DNA of 64,000 nt from an uncultured Prevotella sp. Its GTDB lineage: Bacteria; Bacteroidota; Bacteroidia; Bacteroidales; Bacteroidaceae. Under the pieces are notes generated by a model. That model saw only the letters and a list, made by a program, of their open reading frames with translations. It was not told the DNA's origin and ran no database searches. The stretch lies in the NCBI GenBank assembly GCA_946188165.1, contig CAMHTW010000003.1:58625-122624 (forward strand), given 5' to 3'. Position 1 is the first letter of the stretch, and every line of letters begins with the position of its first letter. Made by a program: the position numbers and the translations under genes. Shown piece after piece: positions 41,818 to 51,576 of this stretch.

Positions 41818-42829
41818 AAAGTATTTAATTGTCCTAGTCTCTCCTGATTATCTTGCCGGTAAAGGAAAATATGTTGCAGGTTCAAAAGCTCCTAATGATG
41901 TCACTGAGATATTAACAGAGGAAGGATTTGAGATTGTTCCAATAGTACGTCGTTCTCTTCACAAACTGTGGGGTGTAATTGAGTCAATAATTAAAATCTG
42001 GTGGAATATAAAGAAAATACCAAGAGGGGCAACTATTTATGTACAATACCCAATGTTTAATGTCTCAGCTTTTTATAGAATTGCTCCTCTGTTTAAAAAA
42101 TTTAATTCAGTTATTCTAATCCATGATATAAGAACATATTGCCAACCTTTCATGGTAAAGCATCGAGAAAAAGAACTCACTGTACTTAATTATTTCAATT
42201 CTATCATTGTTCATAGTGAAAGTATGAAGAATCGTCTTAAGGTAGATGGTGTGAACGGACGGTTTTTCGTTCTTGGTGCATTTGACTATCTCCTGGACGA
42301 TAGTGTAAAGTCAACAATTGTTCCCCAAACAATTATGTTTGCAGGAGCATTGGCCAAGAGTGAATTCCTTAAGGATCTTCATAAACTAAATATGAGAGAA
42401 ATGTCTTTCCATCTTTATGGTGCAAATAAACCTGATATCACATATAACGATCATATTAAATATAAAGGTAAATTTACCCCCGATGACATCTCATCGGTTG
42501 AAGCAGAATGGGGATTGTTATGGGACGGAAATAGTATTGATACTTGTTCGGGCTTTCATGGTGAATATTTAAAATTAATAGCACCTCATAAATTCTCGCT
42601 ATATCTTGCATGTGGACTAAAAATAATTTGTTGGGAACATAGTGCGATGGCAGAAATTGTTCGAGAGAAAAAATTGGGAATTATTGTATCTTGTTTGGAG
42701 GAGATTGAGGAGACAATAAAGCACCTTACATATGACGATATTAGCATTATGGAACGGAATGTGGCAAAAATTAGTGTGGAGATTCGTCATGGAGCTATGT
42801 TAAAAAGAATTATAAAGGAAATAAAATGA
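41810..42829 (+). CDS. Probable galactofuranosyltransferase (GT4/WbbI-like)
   Basis: About 339 residues, GT-B fold. The first half has TIYVQYPMFN and ILIHDIRTYCQPF with LNYFNSIIVHSESM. The second has EAEWGLLWDGNSIDTCSGFH and PHKFSLYLACGLKIICWEHS. This pattern matches galactofuranosyltransferases such as WbbI, which use UDP-Galf, consistent with the glf genes nearby. ATG at 41810 preferred over a TTG 21 bp upstream. It overlaps its neighbours slightly at both ends. Confidence 0.75.
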   Translation: MNKKYLIVLVSPDYLAGKGKYVAGSKAPNDVTEILTEEGFEIVPIVRRSLHKLWGVIESIIKIWWNIKKIPRGATIYVQYPMFNVSAFYRIAPLFKKFNSVILIHDIRTYCQPFMVKHREKELTVLNYFNSIIVHSESMKNRLKVDGVNGRFFVLGAFDYLLDDSVKSTIVPQTIMFAGALAKSEFLKDLHKLNMREMSFHLYGANKPDITYNDHIKYKGKFTPDDISSVEAEWGLLWDGNSIDTCSGFHGEYLKLIAPHKFSLYLACGLKIICWEHSAMAEIVREKKLGIIVSCLEEIEETIKHLTYDDISIMERNVAKISVEIRHGAMLKRIIKEIK

Positions 42830-43929
42830 AAATAGGTATTTTAACTTATCACTCAGGCTATAATTATGGTGCCTGCTTGCAAGCATATGCTTTACAAACA
42901 ACACTAAATAAACTTGGTTTACATAGTGAAATAATTAATTTTGAGACAGAAAGGTTCGTTGCCAGTCGTGAGATGTTCAGTCGACATCCGTCAAGGATGA
43001 AAGAAATCATCAAAAATTTTACTCGTATACCATATTGGACTTCATTGCATGAACGTGAAAGATTGTTTGATCGTTTTACCTTTGATGTTCTTCATTCTAC
43101 ACCTAGATACAAAAGCGAACAGGAAGTCATTAATCATGCAACAGACTATGATTGTATCATCTGTGGAAGTGATCAGATATGGAATTTATCAAAGACTCAT
43201 GATGCTCCTGCTGCGAATCCTATTTTCTTTCTGAACTTCCCCAAAAAACAAAGACGAATTGCATATGCTGCAAGTTTTGCGAGTTGGGTGAAAGAGGCTC
43301 CTCGACATGAAGATGAGTTTATGCCTTGGTTAAAACTTTTTGATTCAGTGTCTGTGAGGGAACAAGACGGTGTGGACTATCTAAAATCGAAAGGTATTGA
43401 GTGTGAACTTGCGTTGGATCCAACAATTCTACTTGATGCTACTGATTATGATCCGATCGCAAGAGAAAGATTGATTGAAGAGAAGTATATCGTGATGTTT
43501 GGATGGACTACAAATAATGATTTGATATCGGCAGCCAAATATGTTTCTAAAAAGCTTGGGCTCCCTGTCTATAATATAGTCCCGCCTCCTCGTGCTATGT
43601 TTTGTGGTATTCCACGAAAACTGGATATTGGACCTTGCGAATTTCTTTCCATGATAAAACATGCAGAATTTGTTGTGACTAATTCTTTCCATGGAACAGC
43701 ATTTTCAACAACCTTTGAGAAACCATACGTTTCTATAGTGACAGGCACGCCTGATACTAGAATGTCTTCTCTACTGAATCAGCTTGGGCTCTCAGATCAT
43801 TTGGTGACAAAAGAAAAAATGAATGTGCAGGCTATGATGAATACGGACTACAATGCTGTCAGGGAAAAGAAAGCTACTCTTAGACAATCATCATTCGATT
43901 TCTTAAAGCGTTCTTTGGCGGGGCTATGA
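42826..43929 (+). CDS. Polysaccharide pyruvyltransferase family protein
   Basis: 367 residues of the PF04230 family: MKIGILTYHSGYNYGACLQAY, DCIICGSDQIWN, SFASWVKEAP-type segment and the C-terminal VTNSFHGTAFSTTFEKPY. Members add pyruvate ketals to sugars from phosphoenolpyruvate. The CSD/SFHG motifs are the likely active-site elements. It overlaps the next gene (ATGA), a frequent partner in Bacteroidetes capsule loci. Confidence 0.88.
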   Translation: MKIGILTYHSGYNYGACLQAYALQTTLNKLGLHSEIINFETERFVASREMFSRHPSRMKEIIKNFTRIPYWTSLHERERLFDRFTFDVLHSTPRYKSEQEVINHATDYDCIICGSDQIWNLSKTHDAPAANPIFFLNFPKKQRRIAYAASFASWVKEAPRHEDEFMPWLKLFDSVSVREQDGVDYLKSKGIECELALDPTILLDATDYDPIARERLIEEKYIVMFGWTTNNDLISAAKYVSKKLGLPVYNIVPPPRAMFCGIPRKLDIGPCEFLSMIKHAEFVVTNSFHGTAFSTTFEKPYVSIVTGTPDTRMSSLLNQLGLSDHLVTKEKMNVQAMMNTDYNAVREKKATLRQSSFDFLKRSLAGL

Positions 43930-45206
43930 TTGATTTTGATTTCGACAAATGGTGCTGCGGATGCACTTCTTGTGCGAGTGCATGTCCAACTGGAGCCATC
44001 ACTATGCAGCCTAATGATGAGGGATTCCTGATGCCTTATGTAGATAAGACAAAGTGTATAGGTTGTGGTAAGTGTGATAGAAGTTGCCCCCATTTGAATA
44101 CTTCAGAAGATATGAGCAACTTTTCACTTAAATCTTTTGAAGGGAAACCATCTTACTTATATTTTTCAAATCAGGAAGAAAGAATAAATTCTGCCTCTGG
44201 TGGATTTGTCTATGATGCCATGCGGGCTGCGATAAAAGATAATGGCGTTATATGTGGTTGCGTATGGGATGATATGATGAAAGCAGTCCATATCGTGTCT
44301 GATAAGAAGGAGGATTTGCAACGTATGCAAAGTTCTAAATATGTTCAGAGCGATTTGACTGGCTGCTATCCCAAGGTAAGAAAAGCCTTAAGGGAACATC
44401 GTAAGATTGTGTTCTGTGGAACACCATGTCAGACAGCGGGGTTGAAGCATTATTTGGGTAAAACCGACACAGAGAATTTGATTTCCATCTGCCTGATTTG
44501 TCATGGCGTAGCATCTCCCTTAGTTTGGAAGAAATGGACAGGGGCGATTGAGAAGAAGTACAAAGGAAAGCTCGTTAATGTGAACATGCGTGATAAATCG
44601 TATAAAGGATATTCAACGAGCTATAGTAAATATACATTAAGAAGTGCCTCCCGCACTCAGAAAAAAAAGAACGGGCACGCGAGCCGTGAATGTGGAAACC
44701 TGGATTCCACATACCTCGCAGATGAAATTACGAGGAATGTGGGCATGCCCACATACCTCGCAGATTCCTATATATTCCTCTTTACAGATGATTTGTATTT
44801 GAGGAAATCTTGTAATCGATGTCAGTATAAGGCAGATCAGAATGGAGCCGACATTATCGTTGGTGATTTCTATGAATCCACACCATCTGCTGGTAATTTG
44901 GGCTGCTCATGTATTATGGCGATGACTGAAAAGGGAAGGCAATATGTTAAGTCGCTTGATGGCGAAATACTTGAATCGGATTATAAGACTGTAGGTGTCG
45001 TAAATCCTATGCTTTGGACATCAGTAAAAGAACATCCGAAAAGAACTGAATTCTTTGCGGTAATGAAAAGTGGTAAATTATCGGGAGAAAAACTTTTTAC
45101 CAGTTTCTTGCCGATGCGATTCAAGATCAAGAAAATTCTGAATCAAATAGGCCTTTTTAATATCTATTTGTCATTTAAGAGATATTACATAAGACATCAG
45201 AACTAA
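43926..45206 (+). CDS. F420 hydrogenase/dehydrogenase beta-subunit-like iron-sulphur protein
   Basis: 426 residues. Two 4Fe-4S motifs, CCGCTSCASACPTGAI and CIGCGKCDRSCP, then FrhB-type domains with CGTPCQTAGLKHYLG and CNRCQYKADQNGADIIVGDF. This family commonly accompanies pyruvyltransferase genes in polysaccharide loci and may reduce or modify a sugar intermediate; the electron donor is unknown. Residues about 238-282 are an odd low-complexity insertion containing ADEITRNVGMPTYLADSY, created by a repeated ACATACCTCGCAGAT unit and a GTGGGCATGCCCAC palindrome at 44640-44770, in frame. Confidence 0.82.
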   Translation: MIDFDFDKWCCGCTSCASACPTGAITMQPNDEGFLMPYVDKTKCIGCGKCDRSCPHLNTSEDMSNFSLKSFEGKPSYLYFSNQEERINSASGGFVYDAMRAAIKDNGVICGCVWDDMMKAVHIVSDKKEDLQRMQSSKYVQSDLTGCYPKVRKALREHRKIVFCGTPCQTAGLKHYLGKTDTENLISICLICHGVASPLVWKKWTGAIEKKYKGKLVNVNMRDKSYKGYSTSYSKYTLRSASRTQKKKNGHASRECGNLDSTYLADEITRNVGMPTYLADSYIFLFTDDLYLRKSCNRCQYKADQNGADIIVGDFYESTPSAGNLGCSCIMAMTEKGRQYVKSLDGEILESDYKTVGVVNPMLWTSVKEHPKRTEFFAVMKSGKLSGEKLFTSFLPMRFKIKKILNQIGLFNIYLSFKRYYIRHQN

Positions 45207-45216
45207 CAATTTTTAC

Positions 45217-46263
45217 ATGAAGTACGCTTTCAATGGACGTTTCCTGACCAAGAAGATGACAGGACAGGAACGGTTCGCTTTTGAACTAATCTCACATTTA
45301 GACAAGATATGCGAGAAAGGGGAGTTCTATGTAGTTACGTCGGAACTTGCAAAAGATCTGCCCCATTGGGATAATATAGAGATTATCCAAACGGGCAGAT
45401 TGAAACGTGAGGCATGGGAACAATTCTGTCTTGGACCATATTTAAGGAAGCATCAACTAAAATGCGTGAATCTGACAACAACATTTCCATTATTGCATCC
45501 TGATGTTGTATGTTTGCATGATGCAATGGTTTTCGAAATTGGTAGAATGTGCATGGGGTCTGTATACGGAATTCTTGGGCTTTTTTGGAAAAGATTCTTG
45601 TTTAGGATTGCTAAACATTCAGCATTAAAGATTATCACAGTAAGTGAGTATAGCAAAGATAAGTTAAACAGTATCCTTAATATACCCAAAGAGAAGATAT
45701 CTGTGGTTTATAATGCGTGGCAGCATCTTGAAACTGTTGTAGCCGATGAAAGCATTTATGATAAACTTCCAGAAAAGATTCATAAAGGCGAGTATTTCTT
45801 TTCACTAAGCAGCCTTACTCCTCAAAAGAATTTTATATGGATTATGGAAGTTGCAAAAAGAAATCCGCAGTTACAATTTGTTGTGACGGGTAAGGCTGAG
45901 GGATTTACCAAGTTGGGGGCTGATAAACTCGAAATGAGTAATATTTATTTCACAGGTTATCTGACTGACGAAGAAATCAAAGCATTGATGTCTGGATGCA
46001 GGGCTTTTATACATCCTGCTATTTATGAGGGTTTTGGCATTCCGCCATTGGAAGCATTATCATGTGGTGCAGAGGTAATCGTTTCAACAGCAACTTGTCT
46101 TCCAGAAATATATGGGAACTCTGCTCATTATATAGATCCTCAGAATTATGACATTGATTTGAATAAATTATTATCCGAACCTATTGCCCCAGCTTCAGAG
46201 GTACTTGATAAGTACAATTGGGCGAAAGAGGCGGATAAACTTCTCACCATTCTGCGAGAATAG
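45217..46263 (+). CDS. Family 4 glycosyltransferase (group 1)
   Basis: 348 residues, GT-B fold. C-terminal donor-binding motifs: FSLSSLTPQKNFIWIMEVA, FTGYLTDEEIKALMSGCRAF and HPAIYEGFGIPPLEALSCGA, with the E-x7-E pair. The N-terminal half contains GRFLTKKMTGQERFAFELI, typical of mannosyl/glycosyl transferases in capsule loci. Starts 10 bp after the iron-sulphur gene. Sugar specificity not deducible. Confidence 0.9.
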   Translation: MKYAFNGRFLTKKMTGQERFAFELISHLDKICEKGEFYVVTSELAKDLPHWDNIEIIQTGRLKREAWEQFCLGPYLRKHQLKCVNLTTTFPLLHPDVVCLHDAMVFEIGRMCMGSVYGILGLFWKRFLFRIAKHSALKIITVSEYSKDKLNSILNIPKEKISVVYNAWQHLETVVADESIYDKLPEKIHKGEYFFSLSSLTPQKNFIWIMEVAKRNPQLQFVVTGKAEGFTKLGADKLEMSNIYFTGYLTDEEIKALMSGCRAFIHPAIYEGFGIPPLEALSCGAEVIVSTATCLPEIYGNSAHYIDPQNYDIDLNKLLSEPIAPASEVLDKYNWAKEADKLLTILRE

Positions 46264-46341
46264 TACTTTCTCCCCAACGATATATTTGTGAAGGTATCTA
46301 AGTGTGTTGGTATTCCTATGTTTTTAAAAATATTTTAAAAG

Positions 46342-47340
46342 ATGAATATTATCTATGCAAGCGATGACAACTATGCATGGCTGATGGGCATATCCATGGT
46401 TTCTCTTTTGGAGAACAACCGTGATATTGACGATATCCATGTGTGGTTATTTGGTGATGAAATATCTGCCGAAAACGAGCAGAAGCTGATGAATGCAGCA
46501 AAACAGTATGACCGGAAACTGGATATCATTGACGTGAACCAATTGAGTCTACCTGAAAGCTTGTATACAGGTCGCTATCCCAAAAGTGCTTTTTCAAGAC
46601 TGTTTGCCTATAAACTTTTGCCAGAGACAGTTGATTGTGTACTCTATTTGGATTGTGACATTATTGTAGACAGCAATCTTGAGGACCTATTCATGATGCC
46701 GATGGACGGGAAAATCATCCTTGCTGTAAAAGACTGTGTAAGCAAAGCTTATAAACAAAAGATAGGTATAAAAGGGAACGATGTCTACATCAACACTGGC
46801 GTGATGTTGATGAACTTAAAAAGAATGCGTAATTTCCCAATGGAAGAACGCATCAGTGAGTTTGTCAGCAAATATGCTCTTGCTATGAACTATGCAGACC
46901 AAGAGATTATCAACGGCATCTTCCAAGGGGAATTTGGTATTTTACCGCCAGAGTGGAACGTGATGACACAGTTTAACCAGTATAGCTATAACCAGTTAGG
47001 ATGGATACGTCATCCTCACCATTATTATTCAGAAGAGGAAATTGAATATGCTAAGCGTCATGCGCGAATATTTCATTATACAACATGTATGTTAAATATA
47101 CGTCCATGGTATAGCAATTCTAAACTTATCAATGCTCATGTGTTTAACAGATACAAACGATTAAGTCCCTGGAAGGATTCAAAAAAAATAAAAATGAATT
47201 TTACAGATAGTAAGTATAAAACTATGCGTTTGCTATCCTATCTTCCAGGAGGTATGATGAATTTCTGTTTGGGTATGTTACATGCCTATCTTAGACCTTA
47301 TTATGTTATGATTATAATGAAATTACAAAAGAAGAAATAA
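46342..47340 (+). CDS. Family 8 glycosyltransferase
   Basis: 332 residues, retaining GT-A enzyme. Motifs: MNIIYASDDNYAWLMGISMV, LYLDCDIIVDSNLEDLF (DxD metal site), YINTGVMLMNL and YADQEIINGIFQG. Family 8 includes galactosyl- and glucosyltransferases of lipopolysaccharide. The Tyr/Leu-rich, basic C-terminus may bind the membrane. It is followed 2 bp later by the second glf. A 78-bp AT-rich gap lies upstream. Confidence 0.9.
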   Translation: MNIIYASDDNYAWLMGISMVSLLENNRDIDDIHVWLFGDEISAENEQKLMNAAKQYDRKLDIIDVNQLSLPESLYTGRYPKSAFSRLFAYKLLPETVDCVLYLDCDIIVDSNLEDLFMMPMDGKIILAVKDCVSKAYKQKIGIKGNDVYINTGVMLMNLKRMRNFPMEERISEFVSKYALAMNYADQEIINGIFQGEFGILPPEWNVMTQFNQYSYNQLGWIRHPHHYYSEEEIEYAKRHARIFHYTTCMLNIRPWYSNSKLINAHVFNRYKRLSPWKDSKKIKMNFTDSKYKTMRLLSYLPGGMMNFCLGMLHAYLRPYYVMIIMKLQKKK

Positions 47341-47342
47341 TA

Positions 47343-48452
47343 ATGAAACAATACGATTATTTAGTAGTTGGCTCTGGTCTGTTTGGAGCTACATTTGCAT
47401 ACCGTGCTAAGCAGGCTGGCAAGAAATGTTTGGTAATTGACAAACGTCCACATCTCGGTGGAAATATGTTTTGTGAGGACATTGAAGGTATCCATGTACA
47501 TAAATATGGTCCTCATATCTTCCATACATCAAACAAACAGGTATGGGATTTTATGAACTCTATTGTTGAGTTCAACCGTTTTACAGAGTCTCCCGTGGCT
47601 TTTTATAAAGGGAAGGCATATAATCTGCCATTCAATATGAACACCTTTAATCAGATGTGGGGCACTATCACACCTCAGGCTGCACGTGAGAAGATTGAAG
47701 AGCAGCGAAAAGAAATGGCAGGTAAAACGCCTCAGAACTTAGAAGAACAGGCAATCTCTCTTGTAGGAAGGGACATCTATGAAAAGTTGATAAAAGGCTA
47801 TACCGAGAAACAGTGGGGTAGGAAATGTACAGAACTGCCTCCGTTTATCATTAAACGTTTGCCTGTGAGATTCGTATATGACAATAATTATTTCAATGAT
47901 TCCTATCAAGGTGTACCCATCGGCGGTTATAACAAACTGATGTATGGACTATTGGAAGGAATAGAATGTAAGACGAATACAGACTTCTTTGAAAACAGAG
48001 AGTATTGGGAAGATATTGCCGATAAGATTGTCTTTACTGGCAAGATAGATGAATTTTATGATTATAGGTTTGGCAAATTGGAGTATCGTACGGTCAGATT
48101 CGAGACTGAAGTATTGGATACTCCCAATTATCAGGGACAGGTGCAGATTAACTATACTGAAGCAGAGATACCCTATACACGCATTATTGAACACAAGCAT
48201 TTTGAAGCTTTTGCTGATGATGTGTATAAGAATCCAAAGACGGTCATTTCCCGAGAATACTCTACGGAATGGAAAGAAGGAATGGAACCCTATTATCCTG
48301 TGAATGATGATAAAAACAATGTATTAGCTGAAAAATACCGTGCATTGGGAGAGAAGGAGGAGAACGTAGTCTTTGGTGGTCGTCTGGCTGAATACAAGTA
48401 TTATGATATGGCTCCGATTGTGGAGAAAGTATTAAATATGGAGATTGTTTAA
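47343..48452 (+). CDS. glf: UDP-galactopyranose mutase, copy 2
   Basis: 369 residues, close paralogue of the enzyme at 35401-36549 with all the same motifs (VVGSGLFGATFAYRAKQAGK, GPHIFHTSNKQVWDF, KGYTEKQWGRKC, FGGRLAEYKYYDM). Residue-by-residue comparison shows no extra segment between TDFF and DKIVF, so this is the uninterrupted form. Two mutases in a single locus could reflect assembly from two capsule loci or gene-dosage demand for UDP-Galf. Immediately followed by galE. Confidence 0.96.
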   Translation: MKQYDYLVVGSGLFGATFAYRAKQAGKKCLVIDKRPHLGGNMFCEDIEGIHVHKYGPHIFHTSNKQVWDFMNSIVEFNRFTESPVAFYKGKAYNLPFNMNTFNQMWGTITPQAAREKIEEQRKEMAGKTPQNLEEQAISLVGRDIYEKLIKGYTEKQWGRKCTELPPFIIKRLPVRFVYDNNYFNDSYQGVPIGGYNKLMYGLLEGIECKTNTDFFENREYWEDIADKIVFTGKIDEFYDYRFGKLEYRTVRFETEVLDTPNYQGQVQINYTEAEIPYTRIIEHKHFEAFADDVYKNPKTVISREYSTEWKEGMEPYYPVNDDKNNVLAEKYRALGEKEENVVFGGRLAEYKYYDMAPIVEKVLNMEIV

Positions 48453-48469
48453 GGAAAAACTATAAAATT

Positions 48470-49498
48470 ATGAGAAAGATATTGGTTACAGGTGGTGCTG
48501 GCTTTATTGGTTCGCACACCGTGGTAGAATTACAGAATGCAGGTTATGAGCCAGTGATCGTGGATAGTTTATTCAATGCATCAGATGATGTGATAGATAA
48601 CATCGCGAAGATAACGGGAAAGAAACCGGCTTTTGAGAAGATCGACTGTTGTGACAAAGAGGCCTTAGCCAATGTATTTAAGAAATACGGTGATATTGAG
48701 GCAATCATTCACTTTGCTGCATATAAGGCTGTGGGTGAATCAACAGAGAAACCCCGAGAGTATTATCGCAACAACCTCGTCTCGTTGCTTAACTTGTTAG
48801 ACCTAATGCCGGAGTATGGTGTGAAAGGTATTGTGTTCTCGTCAAGTTGTACTGTCTATGGACAGCCGAAGCAGGTACCTGTGAATGAGCAGAGCCCAAT
48901 CCTGCCCGCCAATTGTCCTTATGGCAACACGAAGCAGATATGTGAGGAGATTATCCGAGATACTGTGGCTGCAGGTGTGCCCATCAAGAGCATCCTATTA
49001 AGATATTTCAATCCAATCGGTGCTCATCCGACTTCGTTGATAGGTGAACTGCCTATAGGTGTACCCTTGAACTTGGTGCCGTATATCACACAGACAGCCA
49101 TGGGCATCCGTGAGCAGTTGAGCGTATTCGGAGATGACTATAACACTCGTGACGGTTCATGTATCCGTGATTATATAGATGTTGTGGATTTAGCAAAGGC
49201 TCATGTGCTGGCAATCACGCGAATTCTCGAGAAAAATACAGATCCTGTGGAGGTGTTTAACTTAGGTACAGGTAATGGCGTATCGGTGTTGGAACTGGTT
49301 CATGCGTTTGAAGATGCAACTGGTGTGAAACTCAATTATCGCATCGCCCCTCGCAGGTCTGGTGATGTGGAGCAGGTGTATGCTGACTGTACGAAAGCCA
49401 ATGAGGTGCTGGGATGGAAGGCAGAAGTTCCCCTCAAGGAGACTCTTCTTAATGCTTGGAACTGGCAGAAACATCTAAGAGAACAAGGAATCATGTAA
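48470..49498 (+). CDS. galE: UDP-glucose 4-epimerase
   Basis: 342 residues, short-chain dehydrogenase fold. NAD-binding ILVTGGAGFIGSHTVVELQ, catalytic YGNTK (within CPYGNTKQICEEI) and SSSCTVYGQP, then RYFNPIGAHPTSLIGE and GTGNGVSVLELVHAFEDATG, all diagnostic for GalE. Interconverts UDP-Glc and UDP-Gal, feeding the two UDP-galactopyranose mutases. Codon use is less AT-rich than the glycosyltransferases. Confidence 0.95.
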   Translation: MRKILVTGGAGFIGSHTVVELQNAGYEPVIVDSLFNASDDVIDNIAKITGKKPAFEKIDCCDKEALANVFKKYGDIEAIIHFAAYKAVGESTEKPREYYRNNLVSLLNLLDLMPEYGVKGIVFSSSCTVYGQPKQVPVNEQSPILPANCPYGNTKQICEEIIRDTVAAGVPIKSILLRYFNPIGAHPTSLIGELPIGVPLNLVPYITQTAMGIREQLSVFGDDYNTRDGSCIRDYIDVVDLAKAHVLAITRILEKNTDPVEVFNLGTGNGVSVLELVHAFEDATGVKLNYRIAPRRSGDVEQVYADCTKANEVLGWKAEVPLKETLLNAWNWQKHLREQGIM

Positions 49499-49533
49499 TT
49501 CATAGTTTATAATTCAAATTTGAATAGTTAATA

Positions 49534-51468
49534 ATGGCATTAGAATTATTTGTACCAGGCAGACTTTGCCTTTTTGGTGAGCATACCGACTGGGCAGGAA
49601 AGTACCGCACGATGAATGCGGACATAGTACCAGGCGCATCAATAGTGACAGGTATTGAACAAGGCATCTATGCAGAGGTGGAAAAGTCCTCCATCTTTGA
49701 GATGTATAGTGAAGCACCAGAAATAGCTGACGTTTGGCAAGATTTTGCATGTAGAATGAATGAGCAAGAACTGAAAAACATAGCTAAGTCAGGTAGTTTC
49801 TTTAGTTATTGCGCAGGAGTTGCTTCCTATATGTTGGAATGGTATCAGGTAGGTGGCGTAAAAATTACATTGAAGAAGATGACCTTACCTATGAAAAGCG
49901 GGCTGTCTTCCTCAGCCGCTATCTGTGTGCTTGTTGCTCGTGCTTTTAATAAATTATATCGACTCAATCTCAACACTATGGGCGAAATGAACATTGCCTA
50001 TGTGGGAGAGCTGCGCACAAGTAGCCGCTGTGGTCGTTTAGATCAGGCATGTGCTTTCGGCGTTAAGCCAAACTTGATGACATTTGATGGCGATGAGGTG
50101 GAAGTCAGAACTCTTAATGTTAAGAAACATCTCTATTGGGTGTTTGCAGACCTCTGTGCAGAAAAAAATACAATTAAGATTCTACGAGATCTTAACAAAG
50201 GATATCCCTTTGCCTCCAACGAAATGGAGGAACGTGAGCAAAAGGCACTTGGTGAGGATAACCAGCGAATCATAAATCTAGCCATTGAATATATGGCAAA
50301 AGGTGATGCTGAAGCATTAGGTAAACTGATGAATGGAGCCCAAGCACTTTTTGATACCGCAGTTGCTCCAATGTGTCCTGAAGAGCTGACTTCACCAAAA
50401 TTACATGAAGTACTGAGAGACCCGATTATTCAGTCATTAGTATATGGTGGTAAAGGTGTGGGCTCTCAGGGAGATGGTTCTATTCAGTTCTTGGCAAAGG
50501 ATAAGGATTGTCAACAGAAACTGATAGACTATCTGAATAGTCAGGGAATGAAAGCCTATCCACTGACTATAAAACCAGTTCATACTGTACGTAAAGCAAT
50601 TATTCCTGTTGCAGGCTTTGGTACAAGACTCTATCCAGCATCGAGAGCATTGAAGAAAGATTTCTTCCCAATACCAGACAAGGACGGAATCGTAAAGCCA
50701 GTTATTTTGATATTGCTTGAGGAATTGATGAAGAGTGGCATTGAGGAAGTTTGCTTAGTACTTGGTTCAGAAGAAGAAAGACTTAATTACAAAGATTTCT
50801 TTGAAACTCCATTGTCTGATGAGCATCTGAGGAAACTAAGTCCTGAGATGCAAGAATATGAAAATAGAATTTTGGCAATAGGCAAAAAGCTGCGGTATGT
50901 CTATCAGAAAGAAAAGCGTGGTTTCGGCCATGCTGTATATCAGGCTGCAGACTTCGCCAAAAATGAACCAGTCCTTCTGCTGTTAGGTGATACACTTTAT
51001 CGTAGTGATAGCAATAAACCATGTGCCTTACAAATGATAGAGCAATATGAGCAGTATAATAAACTGATGGTGTCTATTCATCCGATACCATTAGCAGAGG
51101 TATCTCATTATGGCATTCTTTCTGGAACGTGGGAGGATAAAAACGAAACAATCCTCGACATTTCCCAAATGAATGAGAAACCCAAGGCTTCGTATGCGGA
51201 AGAATTCTTAGGTGTTAAAGGCAAGGATGGCAATAAGAAATATATGTCGGTATTTGGACAGTATATTATTACCCCAGAAGTGTTTGCTCAATTACAGCAA
51301 GATATACTGAATGCTGATGACACGGACAAAGAGGTCGAATTGACCTCTGCACTTGATAAAGTGCGTGAACAGTATGGAATGATTGGTGTACAACTACAGG
51401 GAAGGATGTTTGATATGGGTAATTATAATGCCTATAAGAACTGCGTTGAAAAGTACTCGAAACGATAG
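49534..51468 (+). CDS. Bifunctional galactokinase-like/UDP-sugar pyrophosphorylase fusion
   Basis: 644 residues in two domains. 1-350: GHMP kinase with the galactokinase-type signature LFVPGRLCLFGEHTDW, ATP-binding GLSSSAAICVLVARAF and the C-terminal GGKGVGSQGDGSIQFLA. 360-644: nucleotidyltransferase with KAIIPVAGFGTRLYPASRAL, LLLGDTLYRSD and FGQYIITPEV, similar to UTP-glucose-1-phosphate uridylyltransferases. The arrangement would phosphorylate a sugar (probably galactose) at C1 and then activate it as UDP-sugar, analogous to Fkp for fucose. Beside galE and glf it may salvage free galactose for UDP-Galf. The substrate is inferred. A copy of its first 19 codons recurs at 52793. Confidence 0.78.
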   Translation: MALELFVPGRLCLFGEHTDWAGKYRTMNADIVPGASIVTGIEQGIYAEVEKSSIFEMYSEAPEIADVWQDFACRMNEQELKNIAKSGSFFSYCAGVASYMLEWYQVGGVKITLKKMTLPMKSGLSSSAAICVLVARAFNKLYRLNLNTMGEMNIAYVGELRTSSRCGRLDQACAFGVKPNLMTFDGDEVEVRTLNVKKHLYWVFADLCAEKNTIKILRDLNKGYPFASNEMEEREQKALGEDNQRIINLAIEYMAKGDAEALGKLMNGAQALFDTAVAPMCPEELTSPKLHEVLRDPIIQSLVYGGKGVGSQGDGSIQFLAKDKDCQQKLIDYLNSQGMKAYPLTIKPVHTVRKAIIPVAGFGTRLYPASRALKKDFFPIPDKDGIVKPVILILLEELMKSGIEEVCLVLGSEEERLNYKDFFETPLSDEHLRKLSPEMQEYENRILAIGKKLRYVYQKEKRGFGHAVYQAADFAKNEPVLLLLGDTLYRSDSNKPCALQMIEQYEQYNKLMVSIHPIPLAEVSHYGILSGTWEDKNETILDISQMNEKPKASYAEEFLGVKGKDGNKKYMSVFGQYIITPEVFAQLQQDILNADDTDKEVELTSALDKVREQYGMIGVQLQGRMFDMGNYNAYKNCVEKYSKR

Positions 51469-51576
51469 GTTGTAATATATTGATAACTTTTGATTTAGAT
51501 AAAAATTCAACAGTAAGAGTGCTTAATCCTCGTTTATAAAAAGTATGTAAAACCACTGAAAGTAAGTAAAAAAGAT

